Positions 1 to 10,288 of a stretch of DNA of 64,000 bases are shown in pieces (position 1 is the stretch's first letter; the number at the start of each line of letters is the position of its first letter). Below the pieces are notes generated by a model. It was not told the origin of the DNA and searched no databases. It saw nothing but the letters and a program-made list of their open reading frames with translations. The DNA is from Rachicladosporium sp. CCFEE 5018. Its lineage: Eukaryota; Ascomycota; Dothideomycetes; Cladosporiales; Cladosporiaceae. The stretch spans positions 1,557,635 to 1,621,634 of the forward strand of contig KZ111147.1 of NCBI GenBank assembly GCA_002077045.2. Reading direction: 5' to 3'. The translations under genes and the position numbers were made by a program.

Positions 1-665
1 CTGGCATGACGCTTGGCGGAGAGATCATGGACTTCCTCAACTCCACCCTCTCAAGTCAAGGAAAGCAGAAGCTCAACATCCAGTTCGGCGCATACGGAAC
101 TTTTGCAAGCTTTTTTGGTCTCGCGCAGCTGCCAGCGGCGAACGCGGAGTTTAAGGGCATCGCGGACTACGCATCGTCCATGACCTTCGAGCTGTTCACA
201 AATACTTCATCCGTCACGGCTGCTACATACTCAACACCCGAGGATCTATATGTACGCTTCCTCTGGCACAATGGCACAGCTTCCAACATCTCCGAGCCCA
301 CTGCCTATGCTCTATTCGGCTCCGGTCAGACAGTTCTGCCCTGGAGTGACTTCACGGCGGGCATGGGCAACTTCTCAATCACGTCTACGGAGCAGTGGTG
401 TGGTGTCTGTAGGAACACGACGGGCACCTGCGCGGCTTATCAGCCTGCGGCTAGTAGTGGAAGCCAGAGCAGTGCAGTTGGCCAGTCAAGTGGCAACGGA
501 ATGAGTCCCGCTGTCAATGGGGTGATTGGCGCTATGGTCACGTTGGCTGTGGTGCTTGGAGTGCTTGGGTTGGTGATGCTTGTTGGAGGGTATAGGTTGG
601 TGAGCAAGAAGAGGATGGCCAGGAGCACGAATGTGGGAGGCGCGGAGGAGGTGAAGGGAGCGTAA
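1..665 (+). CDS. Histidine acid phosphatase-like membrane protein, C-terminal part (haplotype A copy)
   Basis: This is the 3' part of the last exon of the gene seen complete at 13933-15485. The window opens inside the gene, with the first full codon at position 3. The sequence matches 14821-15485 with only three substitutions in the roughly 660 coding bases. It covers the second half of the phosphatase fold, a Ser/Gly-rich stalk, and a C-terminal hydrophobic segment followed by a basic tail (VSKKRMARS), as in a type I membrane or GPI-like anchored surface enzyme. The 3' flank carries about 28 bp (roughly 672-700) that are missing from the other copy. The 5' part lies outside the window. Confidence 0.8.
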   Translation, partial: GMTLGGEIMDFLNSTLSSQGKQKLNIQFGAYGTFASFFGLAQLPAANAEFKGIADYASSMTFELFTNTSSVTAATYSTPEDLYVRFLWHNGTASNISEPTAYALFGSGQTVLPWSDFTAGMGNFSITSTEQWCGVCRNTTGTCAAYQPAASSGSQSSAVGQSSGNGMSPAVNGVIGAMVTLAVVLGVLGLVMLVGGYRLVSKKRMARSTNVGGAEEVKGA

Positions 666-1066
666 TACGAGCCATGGATCATGAACGTAGTGTAGGCGTT
701 GCGCTGTCGCCAAGGGCGTTGTGTACAGGTCGACAAGGTTTGTAGTCACTTGACGTCTCTATGAGGAGCCAAAGATACTGCTTGTCATTCCCAGAGGTTA
801 CACTGCGGAGTTCGTCTTCTGTCTTCTTACCATAATTTAGCGTGTCATCGCGCAAACCCACCGCGGTGATCGGCAGCGGGGCGAACCTGATCTGCATTGC
901 GCAAGCGTGGTGACCGAATGACGGGGTTCTGTCGCGTACCAAGTACCGTCACAATTGTCTTGATGGAGCTCAGGATGCCGAGGCTCCGTTGACCACAATT
1001 ATGATATACTTGTGTCTACGATTCGGTTCTAGCATTCCTACTCTTAAGTCTGTGTAGACCACAGCC
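666..1066. other. Intergenic, phosphatase to MFS (haplotype A)
   Basis: This 401-bp spacer holds the 3' flank of the phosphatase and the promoter of the MFS gene. It aligns with 15486-15857 apart from a 28-bp indel near its start and scattered substitutions. I see no gene in it; the minus-strand ORFs here are not conserved in length between the copies. Confidence 0.5.
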
Positions 1067-2476
1067 ATGGGAGCGCAATCCCCAGTCTCGCCCGCGCGGC
1101 GGAACCAGGTGTTGAAAGTGTTGTTCATATCGTTGCTCCTCGATCTCGTACATCTTTGTCCAGATTCCACGATCATCTACTAGCGCTAACAGCATTTATA
1201 GATCTCCTTCACATTCATCCTTCCCCTCTTCCCCAAGCTCCTCGAGTTCTACCGCAACCTCGAAGTCCAATCCTCCAACACAGTCCTCTCCCGCATCCTC
1301 TCCGGTCTGAACGCCTACAAGAACAGCTTCTCGAAACCCATAAACGATCGCTACGATATCGTGCTCCTCGGAGGCGCTCTAGGATCCCTCTTTTCTTTCT
1401 GCCAGGCCATCGCCTCGCCCGTCATCGGCACGCTCTCGGACCGCTATGGCCGCCGCACTGCGCTGCTTTGGTCAATGGCCGGCAACATTGCCTCCGTGGC
1501 GCTGTGGTGCGCGGCGGTGGACTTCCGGACGTTCCTGGCGAGTAGGATTGTGGGAGGGTTGAGCGAGGGAAATGTGCAGATTGCGCTGGCGATTGCGACG
1601 GATATCAGTAGTGATGCGGACAGGGGCAAGACTATGGCGCTTGTGGGAGCGTGCTTCAGCATTGCATTTACATTTGGGCCGGCACTTGGAGCGGCGCTGG
1701 CGAATGTTACGACAGTGGCTGCGAATCCCTTCGCGACTGCGGCGGGCTTCTCGCTATTCTTGATTGTTACAGAGACGGTGTATCTATACTTCGCCTTACC
1801 CGAGACGCATTTGGTAGAAAAGCCTACGACGAACGGGACAGCGCATACGGAGAAGGAGACGCCGGGAAAGAATACAAGGACAAATTCGCATTCGCTGCTG
1901 AACCTCACGCACTTCGCATTCATCCTGTTCTTCAGCGGCATGGAGTTCTCACTACCATTCATGACTTACGATCTCTTCGCATTCGAGGCAAAGGACTCCG
2001 GCAAGCTACTCGGATTCATCGGACTCGTCGCATCACTGTTCCAAGGCGGTGTGGTCCGGCGTATGCACCCTCTACGCGCTGTCCAGACTGGCGTTGCGAG
2101 CGCGGCAGTGGCGTTCTACATTCTCTCCCGTCTGAGCACGCAGAAAGAACTGTATGCTGCAGCGTTCCTGCTGGCGATTACGAGCAGTACTGTCGTCACA
2201 GGCTTGAACAGTCTATCGAGCTTCGAAGCAGGCAGCAATGAGAGAGGAGAGAAGTTGGGCAACCATCGAAGTTTTGGGCAGGCTGGCAGAGCACTGGGCC
2301 CGCTGTTGTTCTGTACGCTTTACTGGTGGGCGGGCAGGGATACAGCGTATCTCACTGGGGCTGCCGGCATGGTTGGAGTCTGTGGGCTGGTGTTTGGGCA
2401 ACTCAAGGCACCCAAAGGGCTAGATGTAAAGAAGGTGGAAACGCCAGCGGATCTTCTGGCTGAGAAAGCTGGGTGA
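1067..2476 (+). CDS. MFS transporter, DHA1/MFSD10-like (haplotype A)
   Basis: Exons are 1067-1147 and 1202-2476, giving 451 aa. The 54-nt intron begins GTACAT and has a CTAAC branch site shortly before its TAG acceptor. The start is the ATG reading MGAQSPVSPARRNQ, and it is conserved in the other copy at 15858. The loop after TM2 has the signature motif LSDRYGRR, followed by LASRIVGGLSEGNVQ and a GPALGAAL segment, as in the drug:H+ antiporter (DHA1) group that includes MFSD10/tetracycline-resistance-like proteins. About 12 membrane segments can be seen. The likely role is proton-coupled export of small organic molecules; the substrate is unknown. The middle of the gene (about 1530-1900) is much more diverged from the other copy than either end. 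Confidence 0.85.
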
Positions 2477-2907
2477 GACTCTCTGCTGGTATGATATGTA
2501 CATTGTATATATGTGCATTCATCGCAGGCGCCATGCGCGACCAATTTCCCATACGTACAGCAGTGCGGACAAAGCACATGTTCTGGAAGAGGATGCCGTC
2601 GGGTTACGGCTGAAGACACTCCGAGGCTGAGGTCGAGACGTCACTCGAAAACACCAACACGCCTGGTTCAAAACATGGCTTTTGACGATTTTCCTTTCTG
2701 CGCTAAATCGCTATTTTCCACAGTCGTGTAGATGCCGTTTGGATCTCTCAAAGCCTCGTTTGCAGAGTTTCGCAAGATGGTGTCGCGCTAAGATCACGAT
2801 CACTTATCTTACTCCTGTTCGGGTTGCCACTGGCAAGGACTTCGATCCAGGACAAGAGCACGCTACCTTCTGGATATATTCATATACCAGACACCTTACA
2901 GGATATA
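2477..2907. other. Intergenic, MFS to MBOAT (haplotype A)
   Basis: The 431-bp spacer aligns with 17268-17700 but is clearly more diverged than the flanking exons. The ORF open upstream of 2908 does not match the reading upstream of 17701, which argues that the acyltransferase starts at 2908. Nothing else was recognised. Confidence 0.5.
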
Positions 2908-4542
2908 ATGCTACCACCCGGTCTATCTACACCTCACGAGGTATCACAATACTACGATGAACTCTACTACGAAGGAATCGCCTCTGGCAAATTCCGACCC
3001 TTCGTCTACCCCTTTGGCGCGCTTGGCGGGTTCCTGGTATTACTGGCTCTGATTTTAGACAATCGACGATCACGTATACGACGCTATGCTGTCTACGCTA
3101 CTTACGCATTCATGTGTTGCTTCCACGTTTGGTGTATGGTCAGCTTCAGAGCGAGGAACGCGGCTGCGGCATTTGGACTTGGGTTGATCGCTGCGTTCAG
3201 CAATCTGTTCATTGGCGCTGTAGGGTGTGCGATATACCGGGACGATTGCAGGAGACTGCAGAGAAGGAGTGGCGGGGCGAAATCTGGGACCAAGGATGTC
3301 GGCGCGAACGGTCCCGCGAGCAGTACGGGAACCGAGTACGCCAACGGCAGTAATGTTGAAGGGGACGCAAGGCATCGATTGCTGAATGGCGCCGTCAGTA
3401 ACACTCTTGACCACAACGTGGAGTCGCCTCTGCCACCCTTCTACTGGCAGACCGTCCCACAGGACTCGCTCATCGAACGCTTCGACTGGGTGTTGGACGC
3501 CTTCACCAGCTTTCGTGGCATCGGCTGGACTTGGCAGCGATCTGGTCTGCCTCTGCCGCCATCATTTGTCGAGGATGCCCTCGCCGGTGCTGTCAACATA
3601 GTCGAACGCCCGGAGCCAGTACGTGTTAGCAAAACCGGCGTACGTCGACTTAGCGATCGAGCGGCGCTGGTCAGGGAGAGCGCCATCAACCTAGTCCTCG
3701 GCTACATCGTCCTTGACGCTGTCAAGACGCTCGGCATACACGATCCTTACATGTGGGGCTACATGGACGCTGCGCCACCAGCATTCCTTCCTGAAGTTAT
3801 TCGACAGTCTTTCGCTTTGACCCGGATCTATAGATTGTCTATCAGCTGTACAGCGATTTACACTGCACTGTGGTTTGCTTTCAAGCTGGGGCCATTCTTC
3901 TTCTGTGGCGTTCTTGGGCCAGAGTGGATTGGATTGCGTGGCGAGGCCTGGATGAACCCTGCATGCATGTTTGGCAGCTTCAGATCAGTGTTGGATCATG
4001 GTCTCGCAGGCTGGTGGGGCGGCTGGTGGCATCAGACATTTCGCATGGTTTTCGAGGAGCCAGCGGGCTGGCTTATCGCGCGACTTGGGTTGGAGCAGAA
4101 GTCGGCTGCGGGCAGTCTAGTATCTGTCTTCACAGCGTTTTTCCTATCAGGCTGTCTGCATGCAAGTGGTAGCTACACGCAGCTCGGCGATACACGGCCG
4201 ATCCTTGGGCAGATGCGCTTCTTCTTGCTGCAGGCATGCGGTGTCACACTGCAGACGTTCGCCGCGAGAGGACTGAAGTCGGCTGGCATTACTCAAAGAC
4301 TGCCAAAGCGCGTCCGCCAACTAGGGAACTTGGTGACCGCGATGTTTTGGATGTACCATACAGCACCGCTGCTGTGTGACGACTTCGCGCGAGGAGGCAT
4401 ATGGCTCTTTGAGCCTGTCCCTATCAGCATCTTCAGGGGGTTAGGATTAGGGCCGAAAGGCGGAGGAGGATGGTGGCTTTGGAACGATCTGTTTGCATGG
4501 CGGACGGGAGAGCATTGGTGGAATACAGGGATTGCATTATAG
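2908..4542 (+). CDS. Wax-synthase-like MBOAT O-acyltransferase (haplotype A)
   Basis: An intronless 544-aa integral membrane protein. I chose the ATG reading MLPPGLSTPHEVSQYY because the two copies agree from there onward and differ upstream. After an N-terminal membrane domain, a soluble Ser/Asn-rich loop (about residues 115-165) precedes a C-terminal catalytic region. That region holds the WHQTFR motif typical of the wax-synthase branch of MBOAT_2 and the later FFLSGCLHASG segment with the presumed catalytic histidine. Family members transfer acyl groups from acyl-CoA to alcohols, including acetyl transfer onto terpenoids or sterols in fungi; the substrate here cannot be told. The gene is on the same strand as its neighbours. 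Confidence 0.82.
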   Translation: MLPPGLSTPHEVSQYYDELYYEGIASGKFRPFVYPFGALGGFLVLLALILDNRRSRIRRYAVYATYAFMCCFHVWCMVSFRARNAAAAFGLGLIAAFSNLFIGAVGCAIYRDDCRRLQRRSGGAKSGTKDVGANGPASSTGTEYANGSNVEGDARHRLLNGAVSNTLDHNVESPLPPFYWQTVPQDSLIERFDWVLDAFTSFRGIGWTWQRSGLPLPPSFVEDALAGAVNIVERPEPVRVSKTGVRRLSDRAALVRESAINLVLGYIVLDAVKTLGIHDPYMWGYMDAAPPAFLPEVIRQSFALTRIYRLSISCTAIYTALWFAFKLGPFFFCGVLGPEWIGLRGEAWMNPACMFGSFRSVLDHGLAGWWGGWWHQTFRMVFEEPAGWLIARLGLEQKSAAGSLVSVFTAFFLSGCLHASGSYTQLGDTRPILGQMRFFLLQACGVTLQTFAARGLKSAGITQRLPKRVRQLGNLVTAMFWMYHTAPLLCDDFARGGIWLFEPVPISIFRGLGLGPKGGGGWWLWNDLFAWRTGEHWWNTGIAL

Positions 4543-5574
4543 ATCATGACGTGCCATATACATGATTGCATGAAGCGTCTCTTATCTACAAGCGTTCACG
4601 TGCCAGCTTCACTTCGCGGATGCCAAGACTGCGACTCAGTGCCTTCCCCAGATTTCGGTCACACCACGGAGAGAAAGCATAATTGTGTGGCGTTCCAAGC
4701 TGGCAAGCCCTGGTTTGGCGATGCTTGATGACGGCACTGCAACAAGCAAGTTGGCGTCGAAGGATGCGATGGAAGCGAAACCATTGCTGCTATCTGGGAT
4801 CATCGTATCCTATGGCTCCCGTTTTCAAGTGACGCTATCACTAAGACTCAATTTGGGAACCCTGATATCTCGGCCCAGTGAGCGCACTCGGGTTAGAGAT
4901 GAGTGAGAGACATCTTAGAAAACTGGGGTTGTGTAAGAGATCTCTCGGCAGCCGGCAGCCATTGGCGCGTACCCCTTCTGGGCAAGGCTTGCGTGGACGA
5001 AGCTCCGCTACAGTTTGATCTCTCGTGTAACGATGAACCACTCAGCAGTAGTAGAAACTTAAACATGGTGAGAATCGCTCTGGACTGCCATACCTATTTT
5101 GCACAAGTTCGAGTCTTCGTCGAGTAATGTATCTAGTGCTTATCGCTCAGGTAATCCCATCTGATCGAAGGCTTTCCCAATCGTGAAGTGTCCTCGTCGG
5201 TCGACCTCCGCAGTGGTCATCGAGATTTCATGCACACACTTACGTCACTGACACCGGGTCGCGTGTGTGCGGGCGCACCGCATGCACCAACGGTTTATTA
5301 CATGATTATAGTTGCGTAAGGCACAGGTGGAGCTGTTGATAAGGGTACGGGCACGTACGGGGAGGACAGGACGATGAACCTCGAGAGTCAAGTACCCGCT
5401 CAGGCGCACTCCACTTCCCAACCGTAGGTGTGAAAAGGCTCTTTTTGCTCCGCACAATCCCTATCAGACGGCTTCACGTGGCAACACTTCACGCGCATCA
5501 TCTTAACCAGACCTGAGCTTTCGAGACCTGGGCGTTCTCTCTGCCTCCTACACTCTGCTCAGACCAACACAGCC
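4543..5574. other. Long intergenic region upstream of the AAAP transporter (haplotype A)
   Basis: About 1.03 kb without a supported gene. It is unusually well conserved with 19336-20384. Short open frames occur but use non-ATG starts or overlap on both strands, so I do not call them. CACGTG palindromes occur near 4599 and near 5477, the second about 100 bp before the transporter ATG. They are possible bHLH sites, but short enough to occur by chance. Confidence 0.45.
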
Positions 5575-7091
5575 ATGGCGATGGATTCAGCTCACGTGGT
5601 GCCTGCGCCCGGACATCTCACCGAGGAGGAGAAGGACTTCGACATCGAGTCGTCGCCTTCGCGATCCAAGTACGACACCGAGAAGTATGACGGCAAACAT
5701 GGCATGCACGACTTGGAGAATGCGACGACCGTTGAAGAAGGCCAGACTGCAGGCGAGAAGAAGTTCAAGGCTCTCAGCTGGCCTAAGTTGACGATTTGCT
5801 TGATTGTCGAGGCGATCGCTCTTGGCTCTCTAAGTGTACCAAGCGCCTTCGCTGCAGTCGGAATGGTCGCTGGTGTGCTTCTCTCTGTCGGTCTTGGTCT
5901 TATCGCCATCTACACCAGCTACGTTGTCGGTCAGGTCAAGCTTCGCCACCCTGGTGTCGCTCACTATGCGGACGCAGTCAAGCTCATCTGGGGCAAGCCA
6001 GGGTATGAGCTCACTGGCGTGATGTTCTGCCTATTGCTCATCCTCCTCGTCGGCTCCCACACCCTCACTGGAACCATAGTATGGATCCGCATCGTGGACA
6101 ACAACGCTCTTTGCGCTCTGATATGGGGCATCATCTCGGCTATCCTGCTTTTCGTCCTTGCACTCCCGCCTAGCTTCGCCGAGTTCGCCATCCTCGGATA
6201 CATCGACTTCGCCAGCATCATCCTCGCCATCGGTGTCACTATCATCGCTACTGGTGTCGAGGCCCACAAGTCACCAGGCGGGCTGAACGGTGTCAATTGG
6301 ACATGGGGTCCACCACCTGACATGACATTACCAAAAGCCTTCCTGTCTGTCACCAACATCATCTTCGCCTACTCGTTCGCCGTCTGTCAATTCTCCTTCA
6401 TGGACGAGATGCATACGCCGAAAGACTACGTCAAGTCGATCTGGGCTCTCGGGCTGGCTGAGATCTTCATCTACACCATCACTGGCGGTCTGATCTACGC
6501 ATTCGTCGGCGCTGATGTTAGCAGCCCGGCTCTGCTTTCTGCTGGCCACACCGTGTCGCGCATCGCCTTCGGTATCGCGCTGCCAGTCATCTTCATTTCC
6601 GGCAGCATCAACTCCACCGTCGTCGGGCGCTACATCATCGGTCGTGCATTCCCGAGGTCGCCAATCAGATACACGAACACGAAGAAGGGCTGGATTGTCT
6701 GGGTGGCCCTGATCGCGATTATCACGCTTATCGGATTCGTTGTCGCCGAGGCTATCCCATTCTTCAACGCGCTGCTTGGGTTGATCTCGAGTTTGTTCAT
6801 AAGTACGTACCTCCATGATACTCTATCTCCAAGATGAAATACTGACTTGCAATAGGTGGCTTTACGTTTTACTTCCCGGCGCTTTTCTGGTTCCAGCTCG
6901 TTAAGGAGGGAAAATGGAATTCCAGCACGAAGAACATCGTCTTGTCGATCATGAACGTCATTGTGCTGTTCATCGGCATTGCAACACTCGGTTTGGGTAC
7001 CTATGCCAGCGTTGTCGATATCTTGGATGCCTACTCGAGCGGTGAAGTGAGGGGCAGCTTCACGTGTAGTGCGAAGGCGTACGAGTCGTAG
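5575..7091 (+). CDS. AAAP-family amino acid transporter, Mtr-like (haplotype A)
   Basis: Exons are 5575-6802 and 6856-7091, giving 487 aa. The 53-nt intron starts GTACGT and ends AATAG, splitting a Ser codon. The N-terminus is a soluble acidic tail of about 65 residues. It is followed by about 11 membrane segments that begin at LSWPKLTICLIVEAIALG and contain the GSLSVPSAFAAVG stretch of the Aa_trans family. The overall pattern resembles the neutral amino-acid permease Mtr of Neurospora. The likely role is proton-driven uptake of neutral or aromatic amino acids at the plasma membrane. The N-terminal lysines and acidic residues resemble tails that control endocytosis of permeases, but this is inference. 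Confidence 0.85.
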
Positions 7092-8088
7092 GCTGGACGA
7101 GCTCTAGAAGGATATGCATGGAACATGTGGCGTTTAGTGCAAGCGCGGCGCTGGGCGCAATGGTCCACTACGACTCTACTTTGACTTGAGCAAGGCGTTG
7201 GGAGCTTACGAGCTCGGGGCCGCTTGCTGAATGGCATGGTTCATGTACCAACTACCACTTGGGACTTCGCACTCCTCTCCACAGCCGTTGCATCAAATGT
7301 GGGTAATGGTACACAACGTTTTCGAAGTCGCCTGTTGGGGCATTGACCGGTTGAAATCTACATGTACCTAGCGAGCTTCGCGACAGCAACGTGACAACGA
7401 CGACAAATCTCCAGAAGCTGGGTGCGCTGCAAGATGGATCCTTCGAGATAGCAGCATCCACAGCTGCTACGCAAGACCTTGTACTGTAAACGACTCATGC
7501 TGCAGTTGTGCTCCACTTACGCGACTTGCGAGACGACTCGTTTGGGTCCACAAGCCGTACGCGTTCTGGACTAGGTCAACATCGATCGAAACTCATTTTC
7601 CCTAGCCTTCATCCATGGCGCCATCAATACCAAGGTCCTAGCCGCACACCGGGTCTCGCGCCGTCGAGGAACGTCGAACATACGGTGGACGAGTCTGCTA
7701 GCGATTATGCTGTAGCAGGTGTTTTGTGCTGTTGCAGCCACTCGCATTCACTGAAGCATGCTCGGTTGCGGCGGATAGTCGGTCGCTCTAGAACCGTTTG
7801 CAAGCGGCGGTGATTTACTACTACCGGACGCTACACGGTGGTGTCAGAATTGTGAGCACGGCGAGGTGTGTCAATCCGTGTTGACTTGGCATCAGTACTG
7901 CCCTCCAGTCTTCATCGATTTCCTGCCGTCTATCGACACGTGAACGTCATGTCACATACTAGCACCGTTACACAGCAGCAGCGCTTGTAGCATTTACCCA
8001 GCCGCGGCAAGGGTGTACATCTCCCATCTCGAGTCCCGTACCATATCAACTTTGTGTATCCAATACTCTAAGCTAACGCACTGACGAG
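7092..8088. other. Intergenic after AAAP transporter, with start of haplotype-specific block
   Basis: Homology with the other copy continues to 7537 (matching 22336) and then stops abruptly. From 7538 the sequence is present only in this haplotype within the window. I recognise no gene between 7092 and 8088. Confidence 0.5.
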
Positions 8089-8664
8089 ATGGCCTCGCCA
8101 CCAGTGCCGTATGCGCAGATACTCGATCAAGCCGCCGCCAACGCATCCTCTGCATTGCAATTCTGCACAGCTGAAGGCTGTGAAGCTATCTCATTACCTA
8201 TCCGATGGTTCACCTTGACAAACTTCATACTCTACTACCTCTTCATGAGTGTAGTCCTGCCAGGCTTCTTCCCCGAGTTGTTTCTGGACCTGTTCCTCCC
8301 TCTGCGCCGGAATCGGTGGAACTGGCCCTGGATCTTCGGGGTCTCCATAACCTCGTCACTCCTCTGGGCTTTCAGTATCGGCTATGCTGATGGATGGAAA
8401 ATTATAAGCTTCGCCGACGATATGCATACCGGGATACCATTTCCCTTCAGCAGTCCTATCCAAACTAGTGCTGCCACCGCTGTTGATGCCGAGCGGATCA
8501 TATATGGCTGCCTTTGGCATGTCTCTAAGGTCGCATCGATGTTTCACTTACGCACTGTGCTCTGGGGTATTGCCTTTCGAATCTGGCTGGAATGGAGGAA
8601 TCCGATAACACGCGCGGTAGCGATGCGCGGGCAGTCTGTACCGCACATTCTGGTCGACATGTGA
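8089..8664 (+). CDS. Hypothetical membrane protein ORF, possibly the 5' part of a broken gene
   Basis: A 191-codon ORF with no family I recognise. It encodes a polar N-terminus and two hydrophobic segments: one around WFTLTNFILYYLFMSVVLPG, and a second near residue 90 in the stretch WIFGVSITSSLLWAF. The frame stops at a TGA at 8662-8664, but the same frame then stays open for about 90 more codons, to about 8940. The TGA may therefore be a nonsense change or lie in an unrecognised intron. The whole ORF lies in the haplotype A-specific block, so no allele is available for comparison. It may be the first exon of a longer gene ending at 10288. Confidence 0.4.
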   Translation: MASPPVPYAQILDQAAANASSALQFCTAEGCEAISLPIRWFTLTNFILYYLFMSVVLPGFFPELFLDLFLPLRRNRWNWPWIFGVSITSSLLWAFSIGYADGWKIISFADDMHTGIPFPFSSPIQTSAATAVDAERIIYGCLWHVSKVASMFHLRTVLWGIAFRIWLEWRNPITRAVAMRGQSVPHILVDM

Positions 8665-9694
8665 GCCGCTGCCGCCATCGAGATCGGAGAGAGAGGTCAA
8701 CGCAAGCAGGACCAACTTCCTCTGGTCGATCGCAAACAGCCGCCATTCCTCAACTCGAACGATCTGATTTTGCCTCTGCCACGGATGCTTCCGGGTCAGA
8801 AACATGGAGAGCTCGCCAGATGGTCACGGAAAGTCGCCGTCTGCTCTGTGATCCTGTTGAAGAGCTGTGATACTGCACAGGGCTTTCCCGACTGGATGCT
8901 GACGATGGGACACCTTCCAGATGAGAGTGAGCAGGTAGTATAGCCCAGTGGTCCAAACTCTTCACGTCATTCAAACTTGCCGAGAACGGACAACGGCGAC
9001 TTCGAGAATGGGAGGTTGGGCCGGATCATGAGTAGCACTCAAGCACGCGAGCCTTCGTCGATTTAGCGACCTCCATAGGCATGAAGCGCTTTCATGCGTG
9101 GCTGGCCGATCTCGTTCCGTTTCGCCATTCACAAGTATCCTCGACTGCCCTTTGCTATGTTTAAGCAGGAGACATGTAGGCTTGGGCTTAGCATATTAGT
9201 GGGACAAATTGTAGATCACGGCCATGACGTGTATTTGTCAGTATTGACTGCAAAATCACGGCCATTTCAGTACAACGCAGGAGCTCAACGGGGACTTCTT
9301 GAGCGTCCGCAATGATGCTTGACCCATGCACTCATCGTAGCGTCTGAGCATGCGTGTCTTTCGTGTGAGTGAGTATCCTCCCGCTGTTGGTGGACGGAAG
9401 CTGGAGGTACCAATTGGGACTTACAGCGCACGTCATCGAATCCTCGATCGTCCTTCTCCGTGCCCACTTGTAGGTATGCTACTAACCGTGTCAGAATGGC
9501 ATTCTCCGAGTCCCAAATGGCGCTGGCTACCCGAGCGGTCCGTTTCTGAGAGCACCGTTCCTCCGAATGTGCATGCAGACTGCCGGCACTGCATCAGAGA
9601 GAGGCCTATATTGGGTTATACCACGGGGGGAGCAATCTATGCTGTCTTCATCTTGAAAGAACGGAAGAATCTATATCAGAAACATCTGATGAAG
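8665..9694. other. Unassigned stretch between two membrane-protein ORFs (haplotype A only)
   Basis: It holds an open frame to about 8940 in phase with the upstream ORF. The frame of the downstream 9695 ORF is open from about 9350, with a hydrophobic stretch (TTGGAIYAVFILKE) just before 9695. These are hints that one multi-exon gene once ran from 8089 to 10288, but I cannot define splice sites that support it. Confidence 0.3.
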
Positions 9695-10288
9695 ATGCCG
9701 ACCCACGAAGGCACGTACACGCTGCTCAAGAAAGAAGCAAATCGTCGCCTGCTCGATTCTCGCCATGCACTGATCACCACGCCTCTCCGCGCCTACACAC
9801 GATTACTCGGCCCAGTTTCAGATACCTACAGCCATGGCACAGCCGAGTGGGAACTCGACTGGGCCACGTTGTACTGGCTCGCACCCCATATGCCGCTCGC
9901 AATTCTAGTGTTAATCAGCTGCGCGACCATCATACTCGGCCTAGGCTATGCCTTCGCCTGGCTTCACTGCTCGGGTACCATTCAGCAAGCACAGCGACCT
10001 TCTCGACTGAGTGTGCTCGCATGGTCTGGCCTGGTCGCAGTGCTCTACAGCACCACCATGTATGTGATGCTAAGCAGCGAGGCCGAGCATGGAATGGATA
10101 TCGATGAAGCATTCTGGCAGATGCTAGCAGGTCTCGCAGCGTTGACGAGTGCCATTGTGGCTGTACTCTTCGGCGCGGTCATGTTCGTGGCAGTGCGGAA
10201 GCTCGCAATGGGCGTGTACCGTGATCTGTACTGGCCAAGTGAGGAAAGCGAAAAAGGCGAGCAGATTGCACTGCTACCGCAAGCCTGA
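9695..10288 (+). CDS. Small multi-pass membrane protein, fast-diverging (haplotype A)
   Basis: A 197-aa ORF beginning MPTHEGTYTLL. The other copy at 22829-23422 has exactly the same length, and homology between the haplotypes begins at this ATG, which is why I chose it although the frame is open upstream. About three hydrophobic segments are visible: HMPLAILVLISCATIILGL, LAWSGLVAVLYSTTMYVML and LAALTSAIVAVLFGAVMFV. The C-terminus is soluble and acidic. The two copies are only about three-quarters identical in protein, far below neighbouring genes. No family recognised. It could be the last exon of a larger gene in this haplotype. Confidence 0.5.
   Translation: MPTHEGTYTLLKKEANRRLLDSRHALITTPLRAYTRLLGPVSDTYSHGTAEWELDWATLYWLAPHMPLAILVLISCATIILGLGYAFAWLHCSGTIQQAQRPSRLSVLAWSGLVAVLYSTTMYVMLSSEAEHGMDIDEAFWQMLAGLAALTSAIVAVLFGAVMFVAVRKLAMGVYRDLYWPSEESEKGEQIALLPQA

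Larger units (their letters stand above)
7538..9694. other. Haplotype A-specific block (2157 bp)
   Basis: The two allelic copies align up to 7537/22336 and again from 9695/22829. Between these points contig 1 carries 2157 bp and contig 2 carries 492 unrelated bp. The A block contains the 8089-8664 ORF. The right-hand junction falls exactly at an ATG shared by both copies. I see no terminal inverted repeats or target-site duplication, so a simple transposon insertion is not supported. Confidence 0.75.

Noticed and set aside
4903..5127. 74-codon open frame conserved in both haplotypes (also 19713-19937)
   Set aside because: It starts with GTG, not ATG. The whole intergenic region is equally conserved, so conservation is not specific to this frame.
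7538..9694. Transposon insertion in haplotype A
   Set aside because: No terminal repeats, target duplication or transposase-like frame; the other haplotype has unrelated filler rather than an empty site.
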